From: Pyrrhoderma lamaoense
Lineage: Eukaryota > Basidiomycota > Agaricomycetes > Hymenochaetales > Hymenochaetaceae
DNA length: 64,000 nucleotides
Direction of reading: 5' to 3'
NCBI GenBank assembly: GCA_002794735.1
Contig: NBAZ01000037.1
Location: forward strand, 45,392-109,391
Position 1 is the first letter of the stretch. Every line of letters starts with the position of its first letter. Below, piece after piece: positions 48,611-59,720 of the stretch. The position numbers and the translations under genes are program-made. Below the pieces are notes generated by a model that saw only the letters and a list, made by a program, of their open reading frames with translations, did not search any database and had not been told where the DNA came from.

Positions 48611-49768
48611 GTGGTATCTGGAATGAAGAACAATAATAGGACTGTTGCTCCGACGACCACATCAGATCTGAGAAGAGATGATATTTACGAAGATATAATT
48701 AGATGGAAACATGTCCTCAAGTGGAGCTACCCTAAGAGTAATAGGATCTCGGAGCGGGAGATAATTATCCAAGCTAGAAAAGTTCTGGGGAGACATGACA
48801 AAGACCCTGACCCATCTGGGAAGGCGCTCACTGTGAAGATCTCGAACTCACTACCAGATGTGTTGAATGGATATGACATTGATGAAAGGAAGAAGATCCT
48901 CCGTGCATTTCTTGGGGTAGGGTACGAAGAGCGGAGGATACTTCGGTTCGCTATATTCGAGTATCTCGAGCCAATTCATAGCCTTCCTGATCTTACACAA
49001 TTCAAAGGATCCGTTCGACATATTGCTTTAGGTACGTTTCTCTCACACAAACATCTCTTAACTGGTTAATAAAATAACATATTGTTAGCCATACATTATC
49101 TAGCATCAAGCGAAGAAGGGATCAAACATCGGGATATCAATGTGAACAATCTCATGTTTCGTCGCCTCAGTGATGGTCAGATCCAAGGAGTACTCTGTGA
49201 CTGGGACCAGGCATCGACATATGAGACCGAAAGGTCAATTGATCATACAGGGATGCGTAATGGGACAAGGGCATTCCTATCTATTGACATGCACGAAAAT
49301 CCACCCCCTGTTCATCTTGAACGATTCGACTTTGAGTCACTATTTTATGTGTTGTACTGGATAAGTATGAACTACTCGAAAGGGAAGTTTCTTCCTGAAA
49401 AAGACAAGCATCTGATAACGAAAAAATGGGCTTATTGGAACGTTGAAGATGACGAGGATTTATCCGGAAAGAAAGTGGCTTTCTTGCATAAGGAAACACG
49501 TTTGTGCGATAGTCCAGAGCTTTTTACGCCTTTCTTTATGCCTATTGTCGAGCTTTGGTTGGATCCATTACTTGATCAATTTCGAGATGGGTACATCCTT
49601 CGTCGCGTGAAATGTTATCCAACCCGCCCTCAGCGTTCTTTGTATACCACAACTGTTCCAGGATCAAACTCAGACTCTATCCTTGAATCTGGTCAGACCA
49701 CATTTGATAACGCATCATTGGGAGGAAAAGTTTGTTTTGAACAGATATGGGCCATACTCGAGACATGA
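48611..49768 (+). CDS. FunK1 kinase copy 6, open
   Basis: Exons 48611-49031 and 49089-49768 give 366 residues without a break. The head has NRTVAPTTTSDLRRDDIYED and IRWKHVLKWSYPKSNRISER, the loop is GIKHRDINVNNLMFRR and the DFG site is CDWDQAS. The middle (KKWAYWNVEDDEDLSGKKVA) is shared with copy 9. The tail is B-type (WLDPLLDQFRDGYILRRVKC) and ends FEQIWAILET, as in copy 3. It keeps catalytic Asp and Asn but lacks the N-terminal half. Confidence 0.78.
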
Positions 49769-50546
49769 AGTCCGCATTTGATATGAACCTCATCCTTCGA
49801 CATTTGCGCGACACTGACACAGTCATAACTTTTTTATCTGCCTCTACCGCTCTTCTGGTTTATTTGATTGTAATATATATTCTCGCTTTGGCACAATTCC
49901 TTATACCGATGTAAAAAAAACTGTATTTATAATGCTATAAGACGATAAATGTATAGTATGCATGCCCGTATAATCAGAGTCTGTCTGGCACGGACGGTGT
50001 GTAGGAATGAGCCTGCAAAGGTAGTCAGAAACCTTAAGCTGATGCATAGTACAAATGACATGGATTATGCTTAGCACCTAACTTAACTCAATAATTTGTT
50101 CTGGCTAAGCAACGGGAAGTGTTATATTTCCATTCACTAACATCTAGAGCATTATAATCTATCACATGCATGTACTATCTCACAGTAATTAGACAAGAGA
50201 CAAGAGACTTGCGAGACAAGAGTTCTCCGTGTGCAAGCGATCACATGATAGATGATATGGCTCGTTGACGTATCTATTCTCTTCATTGAAAATGGTCACG
50301 GATTCACCACTAACCGACTTTGTGGATGATCTGGATCAAAGCACACATCAACTGAAACCCTCATACCCACGAGGATCTCATCCACTTGCACAATCGAAAA
50401 ATATCAAGTTGACTTATCTCATCAAGGCAAGTTCAAGGAGAGGTCGGCGACAACACAAGAAAACTGACGATATATTTAGGAGTACCCGATGCTTCTGAGT
50501 TCTGTGCCTTTTGAGAAGTTTGCTAAAGGGTCTAATTGCATAACAC
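49769..50546 (+). repeat. B-type spacer
   Basis: Near-copy of the spacer at 43616-44401, including the block gcacggacggtgtgta and GATCACATGA at 50239. The acaagag tract is short and interrupted here (about 50192-50221). It leads into copy 7, whose head matches that of copy 4. Confidence 0.7.
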
Positions 50547-51724
50547 TTGTCGAATAGACGCAGGAAAGTGATGATTGAAAGATTGGAGATGGAAAACGGG
50601 GCTATTGTTCCAGTGACTACACGAGATCTGAAAATGGAAGATACATCTATATATAAAGATGCGTTCAGGTGGAAGCATGTCCTCAAGTGGAGCTATCCTA
50701 GACTTAGTAGGATCTCGGAGCCAGAGATGATAAAAGCAGCTAAAAGAGTTCTGGAGAGATATGATTATAACCCTGATCCATTTGGGAAAATGCTCAGTGT
50801 AAAGATCTCGAACTCACTACCAGAGGTATTGAATGGATATGATATTAATGAAAAGGAGAAGAACTTCCGTGAGTTTCTTGGGGTAGGGTACGAAGAACAG
50901 AGGGGAATTCGGTTCACTATGCTTGAGTATCTCGAGCCGACTCACAGCCTCCCTGATCTTACACAATTCAAAGAAGCTGTTCGGCATATTACTTTAGGTA
51001 CGTTCTCAATGGATAAGTATATCTTTACTGGTTAAAATAATAACGTTTATTAGCCATACATTATCTAGCATCGAGCGAAGAAGGGATTAAACATCGGGAT
51101 ATCAATGTAAACAATCTCATGTTCCGCCGTCTTGCTGATGGTCAGATTCAAGGAGTACTCTGCGATTGGGATCAAGCATTGAGATACGATACAGAGAAGT
51201 CTAATGACCATCCAAAAACGCGAAATGGAACAAGAGCGTTCATATCCTTCGACTTGCACAAAGATCCACCTCCTGTTCATATTGAACGGTTTGACTACGA
51301 GTCACTATTTTATGTAATGTTTTGGATGAGTATGAACTACTCAAGAGGCAAGTTCTTGGACGAGAAGGAGAAACATTCTACCACGAAAAAGTGGAGTTCT
51401 TGGAACATCGAAGATGACTGGGATATAGCTGATAAAAAATACCGCCTCTTGTCAGAAATACTCTGTGATCACCTTGAATTTTTTACTCCTTTCTTTCGGC
51501 CCCTAGTTATTTCTTGGCTGGATCCGTTGCGCAGACAATTTCGAGATGGGTACTATCTTCGTAATGTGCATGAAGACCCAGCCGAACCTTTATCGCTTGC
51601 TAGTACGGCTAATGCAGATTTAAATCCGGACTCCGCCTTAGAAACCATCTCACCCAGGTTTGATAACGCAACGCTGGGAGGAAAAGTTTATTTCCAAGAA
51701 ATTTGGGCTATACTCGAGAAATAG
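50547..51724 (+). CDS. FunK1 kinase copy 7, open
   Basis: Exons 50547-50997 and 51054-51724 give 373 residues without a break. Head and middle match copy 4 (LEMENGAIVPVTTRDLKMED, FISFDLHKDPPPVHIERFDY, KKWSSWNIEDDWDIADKKYR). From WLDPLR onward it switches to an A-type tail (RQFRDGYYLRNVHEDPAEPL) like copies 5 and 9, and ends FQEIWAILEK. The loop is GIKHRDINVNNLMFRR, followed by CDWDQAL. Confidence 0.78.
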
Positions 51725-52793
51725 ACTATAATCTTGTGACGGATCCTGATATTCTACACTTTTACATTTTCTTTTGAAGGCAACTATCTAATTTTACTAA
51801 GCCGTTGTAATTTTGCGACATATATTTTATCGAGTAATTTGTGATACATGTTTTCAGCTTTACACTTTCTCTTTCATTGTTCAGAAAGTTGTACTAATAG
51901 TGTTTCATATAGAGCGGAGTATATAACATAATATACATGTATACTTGGACCCTAAGATTGCAGTCGACATGTATGTATGTATGTATGTATGTATGTATGT
52001 ATGTATGTATGTATGTATCTGGCAAGCATATCGATTGACCGTTCGCAATACAAAATCGATAGAAGTTTAGTCTATATTCTATCTTATTTTATAAGTTGGT
52101 ATTGAGAGTGGAGATCAAAAATGTGGAAAAAAGATGTCTGTGAGCCGATATGAGATATAATAGAATTGAGTATCTTCAATACATTTCGGTGCGTCTCACA
52201 AACAAGAGAATGGTGAATTGGGATTTGAGAATATTATTTTTTTGTCATGATCAGCTACATGGCTAAAGAGGCGTTAGTAGCACAGATCTGTTTCTCATTA
52301 AATCACAAGAGCGGCTCAGGGTTTTAACAACCAGAAGGAGGGAGTACAATAACACCACACCCGGGACTAGCTGAGGGGAAAGAGATTCGAGGAGACTACT
52401 TGTACAAAAGAACAAGAGATTGTGAAGATCTATATCCCGATATGTGGTTGGGAAAAGAAGCCCATGACTAAGACGTAATACGTTATGTGGATCACATGAC
52501 GGTGAATATGATATTGGCGTGTAGTGTTTTCCCTCATGGCTACGACCATCAAGGCAGTGTATTCGACGTCATTGAACTTTTTAGATGGTCCGTATCAGTC
52601 TATACACCTACTGAAGGATCTGAGCAACTTCAACAGCGTGTACATCAGCTATATTCACGATCGACGTTGTCGAATTGATTTTTCTCATTGATCCAGGTTT
52701 TGAGAAGGGGGGACAATACGACTGTGAATGTACAAAGAATTATCTGATAAACTTAAACTTAATAACTGCAACTACGAAAAGGTGGTATCTTGA
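51725..52793 (+). repeat. A-type spacer with GTAT microsatellite
   Basis: Homologous to the spacers after copies 5 and 9. At 51971-52018 there is a run of about twelve gtat units where the sister spacers have one or two. GATCACATGA is at 52490. It leads into copy 8. Confidence 0.7.
51971..52018. repeat. (gtat)n microsatellite
   Basis: About twelve perfect tetranucleotide copies. The two homologous spacers carry only one or two units at this place, so the run grew after duplication. Confidence 0.85.
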
Positions 52794-53910
52794 ATGAAGA
52801 ACGATAATAGGATTATTGTTCCGATGGCCACATCAAATCTGAAAAGAGATGATATTTACGAAAATATATTGTCCTGGAAACATGTCCTCAAGTGGAGCTA
52901 TCCTAAGAGTATTGGGGTCTCGGAGCGGGAGATAATTACTCAAGCTAGAAAAGTTCTCGAGAGACATGATTATAACCCTGACCCATCTGGGAAGGCGCTC
53001 ACTGTGAAGATCTCGAACTCACTACCAGATGTTTGGTTTGGTTATGATATATATGAGAGGGACAAGAAGCTCGGAGCATTTCTTGGAGTAGGATACGAAG
53101 AGCAGAGGATACTTCGGTTCGCTATGCTGGAGTATCTCGAGCCGATTCATGGCCTTCCTGATCTTGAGCAATTCAAGGAAGCTATTCGTCATATTGCACT
53201 AGGTATGATGATTCCACCTGTACCTCAATTTACCATTACGTTGACGTATACCCAGCAATTCATTATCTAGCATCGAGCGAGGAAAGAATCAAACATCGGG
53301 ATATCAATGTTAACAATCTCATGTTTCGCCGTCTTGCTGATGGTCAGATCCAAGGCGTACTCTGTGACTGGGACCAGGCATCGACATATGAGACCGAAAA
53401 GTTTAAAGATCATACAGGGACGCGTAATGGAACAAGGGCGTTTCTGTCTATTGACATGCACAATAATCCGCCTCCTGTTCATCTTGAACGATTTGACTAT
53501 GAGTCGTTATTCTATGTGATGTACTGGATAAGTATGAACTTCTCGAAGGAAAATTCTTGCCTGAGAAAGAAAAGAATGGCGATGTTCCTGATGCATGGAA
53601 GTTCTGGAACGTAAGAAAGGACGACCTGATATCTGCAATGAAAATACAACTCCTGCACAGTTCTAAACCTCTATACGATAGTCCCCAACTCTTCACGCCT
53701 TTTTTCATGCCTCTAGTTGATGATTGGCTGGAGCCATTGCGCAATCTATTTCGAGATGGATACTATTTTCGTAATTTGTATAGAGGTTCAGCCAGATCTT
53801 CGCGGCGTAGAAATACGAGTATTGCTTGGCCTGGTCCATCCAATTTTGATGATGCGACACTAGGAAGAAATGTTTGTCTCCAGAATATTTGGACCATACT
53901 CCAGGATTAA
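52794..53910 (+). CDS. FunK1 kinase copy 8 (one frame break)
   Basis: Exons 52794-53202 and 53256-53910 total 1064 bases, one short of 355 codons. Against copy 10, which is almost identical here, a single G is missing near 53549 (ctcgaagg against ctcggaagg). The head has TSNLKRDDIYENILSWKHVL. The loop is RIKHRDINVNNLMFRR, followed by CDWDQAS. The C-type tail (WLEPLRNLFRDGYYFRNLYR) ends LQNIWTILQD. N-terminal half absent. Confidence 0.72.
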
Positions 53911-55655
53911 GGTCTGTGCTTTATACTGATGGCTCCTCTTGTTTAGCATTCGCTCGTCAGTCACAATGCTTCTTCAAAGAGAACCTCTTCAGTCTTCTTA
54001 CCTTTTTGCCTTTATGATTCTGTGATTCATCTATCTAGTTGTAACTTATGTTCTTAGGTAGATGCTTTTCCTCATGTCGAGATAGTAGTTGTCATAACGC
54101 ATACGTATACCTAGAGTCCACTACTTATAGTCTGTATGCAGAAATGGTCCCTCTAAGAGGGGTAAATATACTGCAACTGGTACAAAGTATCCAATGACTA
54201 CTATTCGTACAACAAAGACCATAAAAATATAGTCAGTACCCCATACAATTCAGTAAACTGGGAAGCTTGATTTTGGTGAGGGCTTCTGTCTACTTGTATA
54301 TCTAAAATCGATCGATATCCCAGGTAGAAGCCCGTAATGGGATAGCTATTTACATAGAAACGGATATGCTTATCAGGGACACTGCGTGAGATGTAAAATT
54401 TCCACGGCTGAGAGTGAAGAGAAAAGGTGCGTACAAACTTATGAATTCACGAGTTAAACTAAAATGGAGTTTTTACAAGAAATGCTGTAGGAAACCTTCT
54501 TTCAGGAACAATGATGAAAGTACCATCTATCTTGGACTGCAATAGAAGGAGATGAAGGGATATTAGATCAGTTTTGAAATGGGATTCATCGCCATAAAAC
54601 AGGATTTATTCTTAGAGTCTTTTGGGATGCTGCTCATGTACTAGGTACGTAGCCGTAGTATCTATGGCTGGCTTGCATTGGTTTTTATATGTTGAACAGG
54701 ACCTTAGTTTGCCGACTGAAAATAACACCGGACGTTCTTTACACTATATTTGCTCTCTGCTTGTGTGGGGAATACTTGTTTTACTTTACCGAGATTTTAA
54801 CTTTATATTTAACAAAGAAAATCGCATTTCTACTCTATACTGCTTTTATCTTACAAAAGAAGCGAAACTCTCAAGTAATGAGAGTGAATTAAGTAAATCT
54901 CTAGGATTTAGCTTATTTAACATGATGAGATGTGTTCAGTAACCTCGTCCGGTCAAATCGAAGATGAATTCACCGGAAAAAAGCGAGGTAGATTCAACTA
55001 TATTGTTATAAATCTATACAGAAACGTACGATATGCAACCCAATATCAAATCCACAAACTCTGGAATAGACAAGAGCAAACTAGGGAGATCTTAGTACAA
55101 AGGATGACGAATTTGTCATATATCAGATATGCTGTTTGCACCTCGTCCGGCCCTAGAACGAGGGGAGAAACAAGAGATTCGAGGAATACCAATATTACGG
55201 AGAAAACAAGAGACTGTAAAAAGGACCGAGTTCCTCTTATGTGGCCGGTAAGGGAGTTTTACTACTATCTAATAGTGTGGCTTGTGATTGATCACATGAC
55301 GATAGGAGATTATTACCCGCCGGCTCGCGATGAATTCCCCTCATCCGCGACGACCATCAAACTAGTGTATCCTACACTATCGAGCTTTTTGAATACCCTA
55401 TATCGATTTGCTTACCTCTGCTTACCTTGAAGAAGGATCTAAGCGAAATAGACTACCCAGTGCGAGAGATTTAGGCACATCTCACGATCGAAGATTGTTG
55501 GGCTGGCTTGTCTCATCGTGCAAGGCCTTAAGAAGGGAGAAAAGACGACTGCGAACGTGCTAAGAATAATTCGATATACTTTCTATCTGTTGCTAGGAAA
55601 GGGGTGAACCAAAGTACTTGATCGTATACTTCATGGTAAATCGGCATAGATAGTT
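53911..55655 (+). repeat. Long C-type spacer with FunK1 N-terminal remnant
   Basis: The first 297 bases are nearly identical to 58927-59222, after copy 10. From about 54208 to 55000 the sequence has no match elsewhere in the window and no recognised gene (one frame of 106 codons at 54622-54942). From about 55020 it resembles the spacer before copy 3, with GATCACATGA at 55290 and a partly open N-terminal remnant (54930-55430). It leads into copy 9. Confidence 0.6.
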
Positions 55656-56806
55656 ATGAATGGAAAGGAGACCGAGAATAGTTTCGATGTTCCAGTGACT
55701 ACATCCGACTTGAAAGAAGATTCTATCTACGAAAATTCGTTCAGGTGGAATCATTCCCTCAAGTGGAGCTATCCTAGGGTTGGTAGGATCTCTGAATGGG
55801 AGATGATCGTAGCAGCCAAAAGAGTCCTTAGAAGACATGATAATGACCCCGATCCATTTGGGAAGGTGCTCACCGTAAAGATCTCGGATTCACTACCAGA
55901 GGCTCTGAATGGATACGATATAGATGACTGGGAAACTAATGTACATGCATTTCTTGGCGCAGAGTGCGGAGCGAAGAGGGTACTTCGGTTCACTATGCTT
56001 GAGTATCTCGAGCCAATTCAAAGCCTTCCTGATCTTACACAATTCAAAGGAGCCGTTCGACATATTGCTTTAGGTATGTTTTTCCTAAGCAAGTATATCT
56101 ATATTGATTGTGATTATAACGTATTCTCAGCCATACATTATCTAGCATCAAGCGAAGAAGGGATCAAGCATCGGGATATTAATGTGAACAATCTCATGTT
56201 TCGTCGCCTCGATGATGGTCAGATCCAAGGAGTACTCTGTGACTGGGACCAGGCATCGACATATGAGACCGAAAGGTCAAATGATCATACAGGGACGCGT
56301 TATGGAACAAGGGCATTCCTATCTATTGACATGCACAAAACTCCGCCTCTGTTCATCTTGAACGATTCGACTTTGAGTCACTATTCTATGTGATGTACTG
56401 GATAAGTATGAACTACTCGAAAGGGAAGTTTCTTCCTGAAAAAGAAAGGCAGCTGATAACGAAAAAATGGGCTTATTGGAATGTTGAAGACGACGAAGAT
56501 TTATCCGGAAAGAAAGTGGCTTTCTTGCATAAGAAAATACGTTTGTGTGACAGTCCAGAACTCTTTACTCCTTTCTTTCGGCCCCTAGTTATTTCTTGGC
56601 TGGATCCATTGCGCAGACAATTTCGAGATGGATACTATCTTCGTAATGTGCATGAAGACCAAACCGAACCTTTATTACTTGCTAGCACGGCTAATGCAGA
56701 CTTAAATCAGGACTCCGCCTTAGAAACTATTCCATCCAGGTTTGATAATGCAACACTGGGAGGAAAAGTTTGTTTCCAAAAAATTTGGGCTATACTCGAG
56801 AAATAG
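55656..56806 (+). CDS. FunK1 kinase copy 9, mosaic (one frame break)
   Basis: Exons 55656-56073 and 56131-56806 total 1094 bases, one short of 365 codons. The missing base is one C near 56347 (cgcctctgtt where copies 6 and 8 read cctcctgtt). The head matches copy 3 (DIDDWETNVHAFLGAECGAK), the middle matches copy 6 (KKWAYWNVEDDEDLSGKKVA) and the end matches copy 7 (RQFRDGYYLRNVHEDQTEPL, then FQKIWAILEK). The loop is GIKHRDINVNNLMFRR, followed by CDWDQAS. The three-part mosaic points to gene conversion or unequal exchange within the coding sequence. Confidence 0.75.
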
Positions 56807-57790
56807 ACTATACTCTTGTAACGGATCCTAGCATTCTACATTTTTACTTTATTTTCGAAAGCAACTCTCTAATATTACTATGTCGTTGTAACCTTGGGAC
56901 ACATATTTTTATCGACTCACTTGTAGTACATGTTTTCAGTTTTACACTTTCTCTTATGTTGTTCAGAATAGTCTCATATCGAGTGTAGCAAATAATACAA
57001 TACGCATATATATTTGGACCCTACGGATTGCAGTCTAAATGAAGGTATGGATCTGGCAAGCATATCGATTGACCGTTCGCAATACAAAAATGATAGAAAC
57101 ATAACACGGATCCCATCTAATCTTATAAGTTGGTATTGAGAGTATAGAGTGAAAAAAAGAGTTAACTGTGTGCCGATATGAGTTATTATAGAATTGAATA
57201 CTTTCAACACATTTCATTGCGTCTCACAAAACACAAGAGAATTGTTTTTTTGGGAATATTGATCTTTTTGCTAGTAGCACAAAGCTAGCACAATTGTTTC
57301 TCATGAAATGATAGGAGCGGCTTAGGGTTTTACCAAGCAGGAAGAGGGCAAAATCAATATACAATAACGCCTCATCCGGGACTAGTCGAGGGGTAAAAGA
57401 TTCGAGGAGACTACTTTTACCGAAGAACAAGAGATTGTGAAGATCTACATCCTGATATGTGGCCGGTAAAATAGAATTTCTACCACTTGGAATAGAGTTC
57501 ATGACTAAGACGTGATGCGTTATGTGGATCACATGACGTATGTGTTGTTTAAAATGTTTTCCCTCATGGCTTTCATACTACGACCATCCAGGTAGTATAT
57601 TCGACGTCATTCAACCCTTTAGATGGTCCATATCAATCCCTGCATCTACTGAGGGATTTGGGAAACTTTAACAGCGTGGACACTATCTACTTACACGATC
57701 GAAGATTGTTAAGTTGATTTTTCTCATCGATCCAGGTTTTGAGAAAGGAGACAAGACATCTGTGGATGTGCAAAGGAATATCTGATATAC
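56807..57790 (+). repeat. A-type spacer with decayed FunK1 N-terminal remnant
   Basis: Third full A-type spacer, homologous to 47564-48610 and 51725-52793. GATCACATGA is at 57527, followed by the ctttcatactacgaccatcc remnant. It leads into copy 10. Confidence 0.7.
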
Positions 57791-58926
57791 TTGTCAATTT
57801 TAGCTGGAATGAAGACCGAAAATGAGACTGTTGCTCCGACGACCACATCAAATCTGAAAAGAGATGATATTTACGAAAATATATTGTCCTGGAAATATGT
57901 CCTCAAGTGGAGCTATCCTAAGAGTATTAGGATCTCGGAGCGGGAGATAATTATCCAAGCTAGAAAAGTTCTCGAGAGACATGATTATGACCCTGATCCA
58001 TCTGGGACGGCGCTCACTGTAAAGATTTCGAATTCACTTCCAGATGTTTTGAACGGATATGATATATATGAGAGGAACAAGAAACTCGGATCATTTCTTG
58101 GAATAGGAACCAAGGAGAATAGGGTACTTCGGTTCACTATGCTTGAGTATCTCGAGCCGATTCATAGTCTCCCTGATCTTGGGCAGTTCAAAGAATCTGT
58201 TCGTCATATTGCACTAGGTATGATGATTCCATCTGTACCTCAATTTACCATTTCATTGACGTATACCTAGCAATTCATTATCTAGCGTCGAGCAAAGAAG
58301 GGATCAAGCATCGGGATATCAATGTGAACAATCTCATGTTTCGTCGCCTCGGTGATGATCAGATCCAAGGAGTACTCTGTGACTGGGACCAGGCATCGAC
58401 ATATGAGACCGAAAAGTTTAAAGATCATACAGGGACGCGTAATGGAACAAGGGCGTTTCTGTCTATTGACATGCACAATAATCCGCCTCCTGTTCATCTT
58501 GAACGATTTGACTATGAGTCGTTATTCTATGTGATGTACTGGATAAGTATGAACTTCTCGGAAGGAAAATTCTTGCCTGAGAAAGAAAAGAATGGCGATG
58601 TTCCTGATGCATGGAAGTTCTGGAACGTAAGAAAGGACGACCTGATATCTGCAATGAAAATACAACTCCTGCACAGTTCTAAACCTCTATACGATAGTCC
58701 CCAACTCTTCACGCCTTTTTTCTTGCCTCTAGTTGATGATTGGCTGGAGCCATTGCGCAATCTATTTCGAGATGGATACTATTTTCGTAATTTGTATAGA
58801 GGTTCAGCCAGATCTTCGCGGCGTAGAAATACGAGTATTGCTTGGCCTGGTCCATCCAATTTTGATGATGCGACACTAGGAAGAAATGTTTGTCTCCAGA
58901 ATATTTGGACCATACTCCAGGATTAA
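57791..58926 (+). CDS. FunK1 kinase copy 10, open
   Basis: Exons 57791-58217 and 58271-58926 give 360 residues without a break. The head has ETVAPTTTSNLKRDDIYENI and YVLKWSYPKSIRISEREI. The loop is GIKHRDINVNNLMFRR, followed by CDWDQAS and ERFDYESLFYVMYWI. The C-type tail ends LQNIWTILQD. From the DWD region to the end it is nearly base-for-base the same as copy 8. It is the last copy of the array. Confidence 0.78.
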
Positions 58927-59222
58927 GGTCTGTGTTTTATACTGATGGCTCCTCTTGTTTAGCATTCGCTCGTCAGTCACAATGCTTCTTCAAAGAGAAC
59001 CTCTTCAGTCTTCTTACCTTTTTGCCTTTATGATTTGTGATTCATCTATTTAATTGTAACTTATGTTCTTAGGTAGATACTTTCCCTTATATCGAGAAAG
59101 TAGTTGTCATAACGCATACGTATACCTAGAGTCCACTACTTATAGTCTGTATGCAGAAATGGTACCTCTAAGAGGGGTAAATATACTGCAACTGGTACGA
59201 AGTATCCAATGACTACTATTCG
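58927..59222 (+). repeat. Truncated C-type spacer, right end of the FunK1 array
   Basis: Nearly identical to 53911-54207 up to the string gactactattcg. There the match stops abruptly and unrelated LTR-like sequence begins. No decayed N-terminal remnant follows, so this is the physical right edge of the array. Confidence 0.75.
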
Positions 59223-59720
59223 TTGTAGGACCAGCTAAGTGTTTGGCCGGTCGTAGTGCATTTATAAAGCACTTTCTAACTCGCCCGAGAAGTCCATTGC
59301 TACTACTCGGCCGCGCACCTCGTTCATTTCTCTTACTATTTAGCTTCACTTTCTACTCTTACTCGAAGGGTAGGGTTCGTTTATACGACCCCCTCGTTCC
59401 TGATAGCTTAAACCCTTCGTCCAGTGGCATGTAGCCACCTGGACACCATGCTTTCCTTATTATCTACCCTTTATCTCGCGTTTTGCTATATAAGCCTCCA
59501 GACTTGAGGCCGTAGTCAATCAATCAATTCCCAACCAATTCCTAGCTACTCCTCTCGGTCGCTATCTTTCTACACCCCCCCCCCCCGAGTAGCTCTCTAA
59601 TAGTCGCCTGTACTCTTTATCTACTACTGTGCTACTTTATTAGCCTGCCCAGGCGCGCTTGTAACGCCCTGACCGTACTGCAAGGCGTCCGGGTGGACTG
59701 AAATACATACACTTTTAACT
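59223..59720. mobile_element. LTR-like fragment, possible solo LTR
   Basis: The segment begins just after the array edge with tgtaggaccagc. It carries a strong TATA-like signal (gctatataag, about 59487) about 50 bases before a caatcaatcaattcccaacc stretch, and a C run at 59575-59587. Base composition changes sharply from the array. These are features of a retrotransposon LTR promoter region, but I found no second LTR, target-site duplication or coding part, so the class and the right end are uncertain. Confidence 0.3.
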
